This document shows positions 47,345 through 57,195 of a stretch of 64,000 bases of DNA, piece after piece. Location: NCBI RefSeq assembly GCF_000146185.1, contig NC_012778.1:1867001-1931000 (forward strand), in the 5' to 3' direction. The notes under the pieces are model-generated. The model did not search any database and was not told where the DNA came from. It saw only the letters and a list, made by a program, of their open reading frames with translations. The first letter of the stretch is position 1; every line of letters starts with the position of its first letter. The DNA comes from [Eubacterium] eligens ATCC 27750. GTDB taxonomy: Bacteria; Bacillota; Clostridia; Lachnospirales; Lachnospiraceae. Both the position numbers and the translations under genes were made by a program.

Positions 47345-48589
47345 TTAATTAAGTTGTTTTAGCTGTACACTTACTGAAAATGCTACATCTGAATAGCCAT
47401 CTTTTCCCTGCCTCATAGCTGTCACATACATAGCTTCTCCATCAGCGCACTGATATAGTTTCTCACTAAACTGCTGAATTGTCAAAATACTTTGTCCATT
47501 AATTGCACTAATTACATCTCCTGCCTGCAATCCTGCATAATAAGCCGGTGAATCAATATCCACATTAGATATGTATACACCACTCGGAAGTCCGTATTTG
47601 GCTGCAAGCTCCTCTGTTACATTCTGTCCTGTAATACCACAGTACATGATTCCATGCTCATTAATCATAGTCTCAATCTGTGCCTTAAGGTCAGATATTC
47701 CAATGAATTTCGTACTTGTATCTGTTGAAGCCTTAGATACACCAACTACATTTCCTTCAGAATTAAACAATATTGCAAAACCGCCCGCCGTAATGCTTAC
47801 ACTTGTCTCAAAAACCTCATAACCGCTGTCTTTACTATACTCAACCTTAGAACCTGCAATTGTTCCGTATGACACACCTTTCGAAGTCTCATAAAGCTTT
47901 CCTGATGCAATAACAAGATCCCCCTGCTTTAACATATAAGAATTATCAAGCTGTGCAACTGCGATACTGTTACGTTGTTCAGCTGTAAGCTTAGATGCAT
48001 TAATACTCACAATCCCTATTCCTGAAGCCGTGTTTCTGCATACAAATGCAGCTTCTGTCTGGACTTCATCAGAAAGCCTTACTATATAATTCATTCCAGG
48101 TTCTAAAAGGCTTGAGCTTGTAAGCACAAGATATGTTGAATTAACATTGGCAACCACAAGTCCTGCCACCTCTGTCTGACTGCTTTCAATTGTCGGAACA
48201 TCAGAAAATGGCTGTTCAATGTCAACAGAAACCACACATTTATTAACATCCTCAACTTTTGCGCGAAGAGCTGCCATAGCAGCCTCATAATTATCTTTCA
48301 GGTCCTTCTCTGTCAATATATCTGAATATTCTGCCGTCTGGTTCTCTGCAAGTATGTAATTATCCTTCTGGATATATATGACATTCTTGTCCTTATTCTT
48401 TTCTTCAATCCTTTTCTGCAATACCGGATATAAAAATACCATAAACAAAGTTGCCGCTATTACGACAGAAACAGCAAAAAGCAACAGCTTGCCTATTCTT
48501 ATAAGCCACTTGTATTTCTTAGCCGGATGAAGAACTACCTGTTCTGTATACAGGTCATACTTTTCCTTATCATCTTCATTAGTTCCCAT
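47345..48589 (-). CDS. HtrA-like membrane protein with degenerate protease domain and PDZ
   Basis: A 414-residue protein: cytoplasmic N-terminus, TM helix at about 33-55, a trypsin-like beta domain at about 110-305 and a PDZ domain at about 315-408 (GLPSGVYISNVDIDSPAYYAGL then GDVISAINGQSI). The HtrA/DegP catalytic triad is lost: the His region reads TSSSLL (157-162), the Asp region GIGIVSI (190-196), and the nucleophile loop ITAGGFAIL (266-274) lacks GNSGG. It probably acts as a sensor or scaffold rather than as a protease. 18 nt upstream of the YhaM-like gene. Confidence 0.82.
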   Translation of the reverse strand: MGTNEDDKEKYDLYTEQVVLHPAKKYKWLIRIGKLLLFAVSVVIAATLFMVFLYPVLQKRIEEKNKDKNVIYIQKDNYILAENQTAEYSDILTEKDLKDNYEAAMAALRAKVEDVNKCVVSVDIEQPFSDVPTIESSQTEVAGLVVANVNSTYLVLTSSSLLEPGMNYIVRLSDEVQTEAAFVCRNTASGIGIVSINASKLTAEQRNSIAVAQLDNSYMLKQGDLVIASGKLYETSKGVSYGTIAGSKVEYSKDSGYEVFETSVSITAGGFAILFNSEGNVVGVSKASTDTSTKFIGISDLKAQIETMINEHGIMYCGITGQNVTEELAAKYGLPSGVYISNVDIDSPAYYAGLQAGDVISAINGQSILTIQQFSEKLYQCADGEAMYVTAMRQGKDGYSDVAFSVSVQLKQLN

Positions 48590-48770
48590 TTCGGACTCCT
48601 TATGTAATTTTCGTCTCTTATGAATACAATTATATCATAGTTTATATTACGATTATGAACAATTTATGACTTACATGTAAATATTTATAAGCAAAATATA
48701 GTTTTTTTACCTTAAATGCTGTAAACTTATAAAGTATGAAAAGATTGTTTTTAGTTTTTGGAGGTCTTTC

Positions 48771-51134
48771 GTGAATAAGAAATCTTTATCCACTTTGGAA
48801 TTTTATAAAATTACCGACCAGCTTGTTTCCTATGCATGCTGTGACGGAGCTAAGAAAATACTTCGTAACTTAAAGCCTATGACTGATATAACAGACATCA
48901 ACTTACGTCTCAATGAGACTAATGATGCACTTTCAAGAATTTTTCAGAAAGGTACTGTTGATTTCAGCCAGACTAAGGATATACGTGCTTCTGTTGCGAG
49001 ACTTAAGGTTGGAAGCTCCCTTAATATATCAGAACTTCTTAATATAAGTGCCATCCTTTCATGTGCAAAGCATGTTAAGGATTACTATGAGCATCGTGAA
49101 GATTCTATATCAGGAATGCTTGAAAACCTTGCAACTGTTGATGCTCTCAATTCCCAGATTAAGAAATGTATTATCTCTGAAGATGAGATAAGTGATGACG
49201 CAAGTTCCAACTTAAGAAGTATCAGAAGAAGCAAATCAATAGCCAATGACAGAATACATTCTGAACTTAACAAATTGCTTAATTCTCCTACTTACAGGAC
49301 TTATCTTCAGGATTATGTTATTACCACAAGACAGGGACGCTACTGTCTGCCTGTCAAAGCTGAATATAAGTCAGCATTTCCTGGTATGATACATGACCAG
49401 TCATCTACTGGTTCTACTCTCTTTATTGAGCCTGCAGCAGTTGTAAAGCTCAATAATGATATCCGTGAGTTAGAGCTTAAGGAAGCAGCAGAGATTGAAG
49501 TTATTCTTGCTGACTTAAGTGCAAAAGCCGGTGAACACACAGAGGAGCTTCTGTGTGATTATGAAATACTTGTCGAACTTGACTGTATATTTGCAAAGGC
49601 ACAGCTTGCCAGACATATGCATGCAAGCCGTCCAGTCATGAATACATCAGGAATTATCAATATCAAAAAAGGACGTCACCCTCTTATTGAGTCACATACT
49701 GTTGTTCCTATTGACATCTATCTTGGAACAGATTTTAAGCTTCTTATCATCACCGGTCCTAACACAGGTGGTAAGACTGTTTCATTAAAGACTGTAGGAC
49801 TCCTCACACTTATGGCACAGTCAGGTTTATTCATTCCGGCTCTTGACCATTCAGACATTGCCGTATTTAAGAATATATACGCTGATATTGGTGATGAGCA
49901 GAGTATTGAACAGAGTTTAAGTACATTTTCATCACACATGACCAACACTGTTAAGATTCTTAAAGAAGCTGATGAAAACTGCCTTGTACTTTTTGATGAG
50001 ATTGGTGCCGGAACTGACCCTACAGAAGGTGCTGCCCTTGCTATCGCAATCCTTAATGACCTTAAGATGCGCGGTGTTACAACCATGGCAACAACTCACT
50101 ACAGTGAAATCAAGCTTTATGCGCTTTCTACTGAAGGTGTTGAAAATGCAAGCTGTGAGTTCGATGTTGAATCGCTCCGTCCTACTTACAGACTGCTTAT
50201 AGGCATTCCGGGAAAAAGTAACGCATTTGCAATCTCTAAGAAACTCGGACTTCCTGATTATATTCTCTCTGACGCATCAGAAAGACTTAACGCGGAAGAT
50301 GTACATTTTGAAGATATCGTATCTGACCTTGAGCATGCAAGAATTTCTCTTGAGAAGGAGCAGGCTGAGGTTGAAAGTTATAAGGCTGAGATTGCCTCTC
50401 TTAAAGAAAAGCTTCAGGCTAAGAATGAAAGGCTTGATGAAAGAACTGACAACATTATCCGTAAGGCCAATGAACAGGCTGCTGCCATCTTAAAAGATGC
50501 CAAGGATTTCGCAGATGAAACTATCAAAGCCATGAACAAGCACGGAATGACAGTTGCTGAGCTTGAAAAGCACCGTACTGCTGTCCGTGAGAAGATGAAT
50601 AAGAATCAGGCAAAGTTAAAGGTAGAGCCTGCCAAGGTTAAAGCACACAAGGCACATGATATATCTGAATTCAAGACAGGCATGCATGTAAAAGTTCTTA
50701 CTATGAATGTTTCCGGTACTGTTTCTGCAATTCATCCAGCCAAGAAGCAGGTTACTGTTCAAGTAGGTGCATTAAGCACTAAGATTGATATCAAGAATCT
50801 TGAAATTCTTTCAGACTATAAAGAGCCAAAGGAAGCTCCATCTAAGGCTGCTGGCGGTTCCGGTAAGATTAAGATGAGCAAATCAGCAGGAATATCAACT
50901 GAGATTAATCTTCTCGGCTGTACAGTTGACGAGGCTGTTGCCCGCCTTGATAAATATCTTGATGACGCTTACATTGCCAGGATTCCACAGGTCCGTATCG
51001 TTCACGGTAAAGGAACCGGCGCATTAAGAAACGGTGTAACCGCTTATCTTCGCGGTGTTCCATATATAAAGAGCTTCCGCCTCGGCGAAATCGGCGAGGG
51101 TGATGCTGGTGTAACTATTGTTGATTTCAAATAA
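48771..51134 (+). CDS. mutS2: Endonuclease MutS2
   Basis: A 787-residue MutS-family ATPase with a C-terminal Smr nuclease domain; MutS2 suppresses recombination and, in B. subtilis, rescues collided ribosomes. Walker A GPNTGGKT and the MutS ATPase blocks (DEIGAGTDPTEGAALA; TTHYSEIKLYA) lie in the middle, a Glu/Lys-rich coiled coil at about 510-625, and the Smr domain at about 705-787 (IVHGKGTGALRNGV). GTG start at 48771, GGAGG 7 nt before it. No separate mutS gene here. Confidence 0.95.
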   Translation: MNKKSLSTLEFYKITDQLVSYACCDGAKKILRNLKPMTDITDINLRLNETNDALSRIFQKGTVDFSQTKDIRASVARLKVGSSLNISELLNISAILSCAKHVKDYYEHREDSISGMLENLATVDALNSQIKKCIISEDEISDDASSNLRSIRRSKSIANDRIHSELNKLLNSPTYRTYLQDYVITTRQGRYCLPVKAEYKSAFPGMIHDQSSTGSTLFIEPAAVVKLNNDIRELELKEAAEIEVILADLSAKAGEHTEELLCDYEILVELDCIFAKAQLARHMHASRPVMNTSGIINIKKGRHPLIESHTVVPIDIYLGTDFKLLIITGPNTGGKTVSLKTVGLLTLMAQSGLFIPALDHSDIAVFKNIYADIGDEQSIEQSLSTFSSHMTNTVKILKEADENCLVLFDEIGAGTDPTEGAALAIAILNDLKMRGVTTMATTHYSEIKLYALSTEGVENASCEFDVESLRPTYRLLIGIPGKSNAFAISKKLGLPDYILSDASERLNAEDVHFEDIVSDLEHARISLEKEQAEVESYKAEIASLKEKLQAKNERLDERTDNIIRKANEQAAAILKDAKDFADETIKAMNKHGMTVAELEKHRTAVREKMNKNQAKLKVEPAKVKAHKAHDISEFKTGMHVKVLTMNVSGTVSAIHPAKKQVTVQVGALSTKIDIKNLEILSDYKEPKEAPSKAAGGSGKIKMSKSAGISTEINLLGCTVDEAVARLDKYLDDAYIARIPQVRIVHGKGTGALRNGVTAYLRGVPYIKSFRLGEIGEGDAGVTIVDFK

Positions 51135-51155
51135 TTATTATTGGGGGATATTATT

Positions 51156-51857
51156 ATGGCATCTAAACAGCGAATACTTATTGTAGATGATGATGAAAAT
51201 ATTGCAGAACTTATATCTTTGTATCTTACAAAAGAATGTTACGAAACAAAGATTGTGTATGATGGAGAAAGTGCTCTGTCTGAGCTTTCTGTATTCAAGC
51301 CCAATCTCATTCTTTTAGACCTCATGCTTCCCGGTATTGACGGCTATCAGGTGTGCCGTGAGATAAGAAAGAATAACAATGTTCCTATAATTATGCTCTC
51401 CGCCAAGGGCGAAACATTTGACAAGGTACTAGGACTTGAGCTTGGTGCAGATGACTATATTATCAAACCTTTTGAAACTAAAGAGATGGTTGCCCGTGTA
51501 AAGGCTGTGCTTAGAAGATACCATATGCCTCAGAGTATCGGTGTTGATTCTTCTAATGCCAAATGTGTCAATTACCCCGACCTCTCTATCAACCTCGATA
51601 ATTATTCGGTTAATTATATGGGCAAAAATGTCGAGATGCCACCTAAGGAACTTGAGCTCTTATATTTCTTAGCATCTGCTCCTAATCAGGTGTTTACAAG
51701 AGAACAGCTTCTTGACAATATATGGGGATATGAATATATCGGAGATACAAGAACCGTTGATGTACACATTAAGAGAATCCGTGAGAAAATCAAGGATCAT
51801 GTCCACTGGAATATTGAAACAGTATGGGGAATTGGTTACAAGTTCGTAACTAAATAA
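51156..51857 (+). CDS. OmpR/PhoB-family response regulator
   Basis: A 233-residue regulator: receiver domain 1-120 with acidic pair D11/D12, phospho-acceptor D55 and K104, then a winged-helix DNA-binding domain (about 140-233, EQLLDNIWGYEY and RTVDVHIKRIREKI). ATG 51156 follows GGGGGAT; a TTG at 51141 would overlap the site. It is 21 nt after mutS2 and 26 nt before its kinase. Signal unknown. Confidence 0.95.
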   Translation: MASKQRILIVDDDENIAELISLYLTKECYETKIVYDGESALSELSVFKPNLILLDLMLPGIDGYQVCREIRKNNNVPIIMLSAKGETFDKVLGLELGADDYIIKPFETKEMVARVKAVLRRYHMPQSIGVDSSNAKCVNYPDLSINLDNYSVNYMGKNVEMPPKELELLYFLASAPNQVFTREQLLDNIWGYEYIGDTRTVDVHIKRIREKIKDHVHWNIETVWGIGYKFVTK

Positions 51858-51883
51858 AAAGGGCAGGACAAGGAGGCTTAATA

Positions 51884-53311
51884 TTGAAGGGCTTAAGTAC
51901 ACTGGGGAAGCACATTTTTTTATATATAGCTATATCCATTATAGGATTTATTATTGTATCTACTGTATGTTATAAAATTGATTACAAACGCATATACAAC
52001 TATTATTCAGACAGATTATATCTTCAGGCCAATGAAATAGCCAATGAATATGCTCTTGATTATTTCAGTGAAACAAGGCTCCGCTCCATAGAACTTGAAC
52101 TTCATTCCGTATCCGTGCTTAATGACACGCGTATTATTTTTATAACTCCGTCAGGTGATGTCATTCTTGATACTAACGACAGCACTAAAGATAAAAGCAA
52201 TAATGATGAAAAGATATTATATTCTATTGAAGATTTTGACTATGGAGACCTTCACGGAAAACACGATATACTCTGGAATTTTTATAATTTGTTAAATGAA
52301 CCGACACTGAGTGTTTTTGCTCCAATATCTAACTCCTTTGAAATAAAAGGTTATGTTGTAATTAATATTCCTGATTCTGTAATCACAGACAGGGTTTATG
52401 ATACATTTAACACTAACTACCTTACACTTATTATTACCCTTTTCCTTTCAGCTTCTTTCCTCGGATTGTATTTCATTCAGGTTCATAAGCCAATCAAGGA
52501 AATCACAAAGGCAACAACTGAATATGGTAAAGGTAATCTTTCTTATCATATCAAGCCAATGCTTAATGACGAAATAGGACGACTTGGAATGTCACTTGAC
52601 TATATGGCTTCCCAGCTTAATGAATCTGATAAGTTTCAGCAAAAATTCTTATCAAACATTTCTCATGATTTCAGGTCACCTCTAACATCAATTAAAGGCT
52701 ACTTAGAGGCAATACAGGACGGAACTATTCCTCCTGAAATGCTTGATAAATATATTGGTATCATGCTTTTTGAGACAGAACGTCTTACTAAGCTGACCAG
52801 CAACATACTTACACTTAACGAACTGGATCCTAAATCTGTATGCCTTGATATAAGTGTATTTGACCTTAATTCTATAATCCGTCATACTGTTGAAACATTT
52901 GAAGGAACATGCAAGAAAAAAGGCATTAAATTCAATATAACATATGCCAACAGCATACAAAATGTCAAGGCTGATAAAGGCAGAATACAACAGGTAATTT
53001 ACAATCTTATTGACAATGCAATTAAGTTCAGCAAGGACGGCTCATATATTTATATTACCGTAAAAGAAAAGGGCGAGAAAGCTCAGATATCCATAAAGGA
53101 TACCGGCTGTGGAATTTCCAAAGAAGACATTGATAAAATCTGGGACAGATTCTATAAGTCAGATTCTTCAAGGGGACGTGATAAGAAAGGTTCCGGTCTT
53201 GGTCTTTCAATAACTAAGGAAGTTATTCAGGCACATGGTGAAAACATTGATGTTGTAAGTACTTTAGGTGTCGGAACAGAATTCATATTCACACTTGAAC
53301 TTGCAAAATAA
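51884..53311 (+). CDS. Membrane sensor histidine kinase
   Basis: A 475-residue kinase paired with the preceding regulator. TM1 at about 11-30, an extracellular sensor region (about 31-178), TM2 at about 179-200, HAMP (about 200-250), HisKA with phospho-His H261 in SNISHDFRSP, and a HATPase domain (QVIYNLIDNAIKFS; DTGCGISKEDIDKIWDRFYKS; GSGLGLSITK). The sensor region is not a known PAS or Cache type by eye. TTG start with AAGGAGG at 9 nt. Confidence 0.95.
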   Translation: MKGLSTLGKHIFLYIAISIIGFIIVSTVCYKIDYKRIYNYYSDRLYLQANEIANEYALDYFSETRLRSIELELHSVSVLNDTRIIFITPSGDVILDTNDSTKDKSNNDEKILYSIEDFDYGDLHGKHDILWNFYNLLNEPTLSVFAPISNSFEIKGYVVINIPDSVITDRVYDTFNTNYLTLIITLFLSASFLGLYFIQVHKPIKEITKATTEYGKGNLSYHIKPMLNDEIGRLGMSLDYMASQLNESDKFQQKFLSNISHDFRSPLTSIKGYLEAIQDGTIPPEMLDKYIGIMLFETERLTKLTSNILTLNELDPKSVCLDISVFDLNSIIRHTVETFEGTCKKKGIKFNITYANSIQNVKADKGRIQQVIYNLIDNAIKFSKDGSYIYITVKEKGEKAQISIKDTGCGISKEDIDKIWDRFYKSDSSRGRDKKGSGLGLSITKEVIQAHGENIDVVSTLGVGTEFIFTLELAK

Positions 53312-53352
53312 AAAACACACGGACATGCATAACTTGTATGTCCGTGTGTTTT
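53312..53352. terminator. Bidirectional terminator between kinase and trmL
   Basis: Perfect 15-bp stem (53312-53326 with 53338-53352), 11-nt loop, with A-run before and T-run after, so it can end both convergent genes. Confidence 0.9.
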
Positions 53353-53353
53353 A

Positions 53354-53851
53354 TTATTCCTTCCAGTTAAGTCTGTGAAGATGTCCCTCACAATTCATGT
53401 GTGAAAAATCATGCTGTCGGAGTGCTTCGTAAAGAACGATTGCCACTGAATTAGAAAGATTAAGTGATCTTATATCTCCTATCATCGGAATTCTGATACA
53501 TGTATCCTCATTATCAACAAGTATCTCCTCCGGTATCCCCGCACTTTCCTTTCCAAACATTATATAACAGTCTTCTTCATAATTAACTTCTGTATATGTC
53601 TTATGTGCCTTGGTTGTAGCCATATATACCTTAGCACCCGGATTCTTAGCAAGAAAGTCATTATAATCATCATACTCAGTAACATCAAGCTTATCCCAGT
53701 AATCAAGTCCTGCCCTCTTTAACATCTTATCATTAATCTTAAATCCTAATGGTCCTATAAGATGCAGCCTCGCACCTGTTGCCACACATGTTCTTCCTAT
53801 ATTGCCAGTATTAGCCGGCATCTCTGGTTCATGTAAAACTATATTCAACAT
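53354..53851 (-). CDS. trmL: tRNA (cytidine(34)-2'-O)-methyltransferase TrmL
   Basis: SPOUT/TrmH-type methyltransferase that 2'-O-methylates the wobble base of tRNA-Leu species. The 165-residue single-domain protein shows the trefoil-knot motifs NTGNIGRTC, IMFGKESAGIPEE and IPMIGDIRSLNLSNSVAIVLYEALR, the usual length and layout of TrmL/CspR. 14 nt downstream of cheX. Confidence 0.95.
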   Translation of the reverse strand: MLNIVLHEPEMPANTGNIGRTCVATGARLHLIGPLGFKINDKMLKRAGLDYWDKLDVTEYDDYNDFLAKNPGAKVYMATTKAHKTYTEVNYEEDCYIMFGKESAGIPEEILVDNEDTCIRIPMIGDIRSLNLSNSVAIVLYEALRQHDFSHMNCEGHLHRLNWKE

Positions 53852-53865
53852 ATCCTCTGTCCTTA

Positions 53866-54339
53866 TCAGTCACCTTTTACTGCAATATCTAATTCTAATA
53901 TAAGATCATCGTTACATGTCATCGGTATACATACATTTCTGGCATATGACTGCGATATCTTCATCGCACCACGGCATACCGTAGGCGGTGTAATATCAAT
54001 TCCAATTCCTTTTGTAGAAAGAATCGTTGCTGCATTACCCATTATCATATTACCAAGCTCACTTATTGCGCTCATAGCCATATCATCCAGCTCTGGCACT
54101 GGCATTCCCATCATCATTCCTGAAGCAACCTGACATGCTTTAGACGTAGTAAATGATATCATAACCTGACCACGCATCTCGCCTGTAACACCAATCATTA
54201 TAATAACCGAATCACTCTGGAACTCAGTAGTCTTTACATATGGTCTGCCTATCTTCATTTCCATCTGGCAGGCATCACGCATAATTGTACTTGCTGCCAT
54301 CAGAAAAGGATTGATATGGTCAACATTAATCTCTGCCAT
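53866..54339 (-). CDS. cheX: CheX-type chemotaxis phosphatase
   Basis: CheY-phosphate phosphatase of the CheC/CheX/FliY family. The 157-residue protein has one phosphatase motif, SELGN with E94 and N97, followed by MIMGNAATILS, as in CheX. It sits apart from any che operon, between trmL and an aminotransferase gene, and supports the view that the organism is motile (see also the YjfB-like gene). Confidence 0.88.
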   Translation of the reverse strand: MAEINVDHINPFLMAASTIMRDACQMEMKIGRPYVKTTEFQSDSVIIMIGVTGEMRGQVMISFTTSKACQVASGMMMGMPVPELDDMAMSAISELGNMIMGNAATILSTKGIGIDITPPTVCRGAMKISQSYARNVCIPMTCNDDLILELDIAVKGD

Positions 54340-54353
54340 ATTTCTTATTCTCC

Positions 54354-55514
54354 TTACTTAAGTGTATTGATAAACTTCTCTATTCTCTCAAGTCCTTCTT
54401 TAAGATTGTCAATAGAATATGCATATGATATTCGTAAAAACCCTTCTCCACAGTCTCCAAATGCTGTTCCTGGCACTACAGCCAGCTTCTGTTCCCTAAG
54501 CAACCTGTTAGCAAACTCTTCCGATGTGAGTCCAAATTTCTTGATTGATGGAAATACATAAAATGCTCCAAATGGCTCAAAACAATCAATCCCCATTTCT
54601 TTAAAAGCATGCATAAGATATCTTCGCCTCTGATCATAAGCAGTAACCATCTTCTCAACTTCCATATCACAATTCTTAAGTGCCTCCACTGCTGCAAACT
54701 GGCTGTTAGTCGGTGCGCACATAATTGCATATTGATGAAGCTTAGTCATCTGGCTTATTATTTCCTTAGGGCCACATGCATAGCCCAGTCTCCAGCCTGT
54801 CATTGCAAATGCCTTAGAAAAACCATTAATTACTATTGTTCTCTCTTTCATCCCTGAAAGACTTCCTATTGAACAATGCTCTCCGTTATATGTAAGAGCT
54901 GAATATATCTCATCCGATATAACAAATATGTCCTTCTCAATTATGACAGGTACAAGCTCTTCCAATTCCTCCCTTGTCATAACAGCACCTGTAGGATTAT
55001 TAGGAAATGGCATAACAAGTACTTTAGTTTTATCTGTTATACTGGCAAGCAGCTCTTCCTTAGTAAGCTTAAACTCGTTTTCTTCCTTTAATTCAATAAT
55101 TACAGGCTTTGCATCAGCCATAACTGCACATGGAAGATATGATACATAGCTAGGCTGTGGAATAAGCACCTCATCACCCGGATCGCACATACATCTTAAT
55201 GCAACATCAATTGCCTCACTTCCACCTACTGTTACAAGAACTTCTTTGATAGGATCATAATGTAAATCCATCTTTCTCGCAAGATAATTACATATCTCTT
55301 CTCTTAATTCCTTTAGACCTGCATTAGATGTGTAAAATGTTCTTCCTTTTTCAAGGGCATATATACCTTCTTCTCTTACATTCCAGGGAGTATCAAAATC
55401 AGGTTCACCTACTCCTAAAGAAATAGCATCCGGCATCTCGCTTACAACATCAAAGAACTTTCTTATTCCTGATGGCTGTATACCTGTTATTTTCTGTGAT
55501 AATGGGTTTCTCAT
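54354..55514 (-). CDS. PLP-dependent class I/II aminotransferase
   Basis: A 386-residue fold-type I aminotransferase with the PLP Lys at K234 (NGFSKAFAMTGWRLGYA), D201 and Y204 (ISDEIYSALTY) and the N-terminal GEPDFDTP. It is closest in look to aspartate/aromatic aminotransferases of the AspC/PatA group; substrate not decided. The start overlaps the stop of the Lrp gene by ATGA, a common aminotransferase-regulator pair. Confidence 0.93.
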   Translation of the reverse strand: MRNPLSQKITGIQPSGIRKFFDVVSEMPDAISLGVGEPDFDTPWNVREEGIYALEKGRTFYTSNAGLKELREEICNYLARKMDLHYDPIKEVLVTVGGSEAIDVALRCMCDPGDEVLIPQPSYVSYLPCAVMADAKPVIIELKEENEFKLTKEELLASITDKTKVLVMPFPNNPTGAVMTREELEELVPVIIEKDIFVISDEIYSALTYNGEHCSIGSLSGMKERTIVINGFSKAFAMTGWRLGYACGPKEIISQMTKLHQYAIMCAPTNSQFAAVEALKNCDMEVEKMVTAYDQRRRYLMHAFKEMGIDCFEPFGAFYVFPSIKKFGLTSEEFANRLLREQKLAVVPGTAFGDCGEGFLRISYAYSIDNLKEGLERIEKFINTLK

Positions 55515-55993
55515 GGTGTAATCAGCATCCTTTCGTCTTTAGCCTCGTCCTCTATTATTGTTCCGTAGTCCTTATATTTCTTAAGTACAAAATGTGTTGA
55601 TGTACTAAGGACTGAATCTAATGGTGCGAGTTTCGCCGCGACGAACTGAGCCACTGACTTCATTGATTTACCTTCTATAATAACAGTAAAATCAAAGCCT
55701 CCTGACATGAGATAAACTGATGTTACCTCATCGTATTTGTAAAGGCGCTCTGCAATACTGTCAAAACCTAATCCTCTCTGTGGAGTAACCTTAACCTCAA
55801 TAAGTGCTGTCACTTTCTCTTCACCAGTCTTATCCCAGTTAATGACCGCATTATATCCGCAGATAATATGTTCCTTCTCCATATCCGCTATTTCATTAGC
55901 GACCTCTGCTTCAGAATAACCAAGCATAATAGCCATCTCCTTAAGGTCTATCCTTCCATTCTTCTCAAGAACATCAAGAATCTTCTCTCTCAT
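55511..55993 (-). CDS. Lrp/AsnC-family transcriptional regulator
   Basis: A 160-residue regulator with N-terminal HTH (about 1-55, EKNGRIDLKEMAIMLGYSEAEV) and C-terminal RAM ligand-binding domain (about 70-150). It controls amino-acid metabolism genes and probably the coupled aminotransferase. An AGGAGG site precedes the ATG. Confidence 0.93.
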   Translation of the reverse strand: MREKILDVLEKNGRIDLKEMAIMLGYSEAEVANEIADMEKEHIICGYNAVINWDKTGEEKVTALIEVKVTPQRGLGFDSIAERLYKYDEVTSVYLMSGGFDFTVIIEGKSMKSVAQFVAAKLAPLDSVLSTSTHFVLKKYKDYGTIIEDEAKDERMLITP

Positions 55994-56012
55994 AACGCAA
56001 TCCTCCTGCTAA

Positions 56013-56954
56013 TTATATAAATCTGTATATCTCATCCTGCTCAGGAAGACCTAAATATCTGTCTTCCTCAGTATTGTGAATAATCCTGTTATTGCCATCC
56101 GTTATCTTACCAATAACAGCAGCTTCAATGCCATTCTGGTGTAACATATTAATAATATCACATCCATTTTTACATGTCATTAATAAACATCCCATTGAGT
56201 CCAATATATATGGATTAACATTAAATAATTCACAGATTTCAATAATTTCCTGTTTCACTGGAATCTGCCTTAAATCAACTTCAATCCCCACACCTGAATA
56301 CTCTGCCATATCCCAGAGTGCTGCAAATATCCCCCCCTCGGAAACATCATGCATTGCTCCGTATGCACTTTCCTGCATAAATATTTCAGCCTCTTTTGCT
56401 ACCAGTAACTCTGTTTCATCCCCAAGAGCTTTATTAATTATGTCCTCACTATATACTTTTAGTATCTCATCTCTCTTGCAGTCTATCACTGTCCTTATGC
56501 CGCTCATACCTATATGTTTTGTAACAACAATATCCTGTCCTGCTACAGCCTTATTCTGTACTCTTTCCTGGTGTCCAATCGCCATAACGGATACTACCGG
56601 GGAATTCACCTTATCACTTACTGTAGTATGCCCTCCTGCAATACCTACTCCTGCGATACAGCATTGTCTGTCAAGTTCCTTTATAATTTCTTTAAGGCGG
56701 ATTTCTCTTGATTTCTCATCAATAATAACCGTATCCATAATGCAGTCTGCAACGCCACATGCTGCACTTATATTGTTCACAGCGCGGTATACAGCCAGCT
56801 CACCCGTTGACACAGCTGCAAGAACAGGTTTCCCCTGCATATTTATATGCGCTGCATCCTGTCCATATGCAGGTTTAACCGTATTCCCTCTTTTTCCAAG
56901 CAGCTTAAAAACCGATCTTCCTAAGATTGTATCTGATATTTTACCTCTTTTCAT
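56013..56954 (-). CDS. HypE/PurM-like AIR synthase-related protein
   Basis: A 313-residue ATP-binding protein of the AIR-synthase superfamily (PurM, HypE, ThiL, SelD): early VKPAYGQDAAHI-type segment, GIAGGHTTVSDKV, and a C-terminal MHDVSEGGIFAALWDMAEYSGVG. No other hydrogenase-maturation genes are nearby, so the true substrate is unknown. It is 19 nt upstream of the Lrp gene. Confidence 0.82.
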   Translation of the reverse strand: MKRGKISDTILGRSVFKLLGKRGNTVKPAYGQDAAHINMQGKPVLAAVSTGELAVYRAVNNISAACGVADCIMDTVIIDEKSREIRLKEIIKELDRQCCIAGVGIAGGHTTVSDKVNSPVVSVMAIGHQERVQNKAVAGQDIVVTKHIGMSGIRTVIDCKRDEILKVYSEDIINKALGDETELLVAKEAEIFMQESAYGAMHDVSEGGIFAALWDMAEYSGVGIEVDLRQIPVKQEIIEICELFNVNPYILDSMGCLLMTCKNGCDIINMLHQNGIEAAVIGKITDGNNRIIHNTEEDRYLGLPEQDEIYRFI

Positions 56955-57035
56955 AACATTTGTCTCTCCAAAAATGTTGCATTAAATCAATATTAATTCT
57001 ATACTCTTATATAGATTCTTTCTTGAATCACATAA

Positions 57036-57143
57036 CTAAGGGATAAGATATGCTACCATTGGAACAACCATTGCAACAATAAGTATCAATATTAATATTG
57101 CAGTGAACCAGCTCTTAGTTTTCTTATTATTAAAGTTAATCAT
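57036..57143 (-). CDS. Small single-pass membrane protein
   Basis: A 35-residue protein: basic N-terminus (NNKKTKS) then a single TM helix (about 13-33). GTGGAGG lies 5 nt before the ATG at 57143; a longer in-frame reading upstream is not supported. It matches the layout of tiny Firmicute membrane proteins of unknown role. Confidence 0.6.
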   Translation of the reverse strand: MINFNNKKTKSWFTAILILILIVAMVVPMVAYLIP

Positions 57144-57195
57144 AATTACCTCCACACAATATAACAGCGGGGTTACACGAAAAGGAATAACATTC

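Noticed and set aside
56092..56985. 297-codon plus-strand open frame
   Set aside because: Antisense to the HypE-like gene; low-complexity Ser/Ile/Pro-rich product without start signal.
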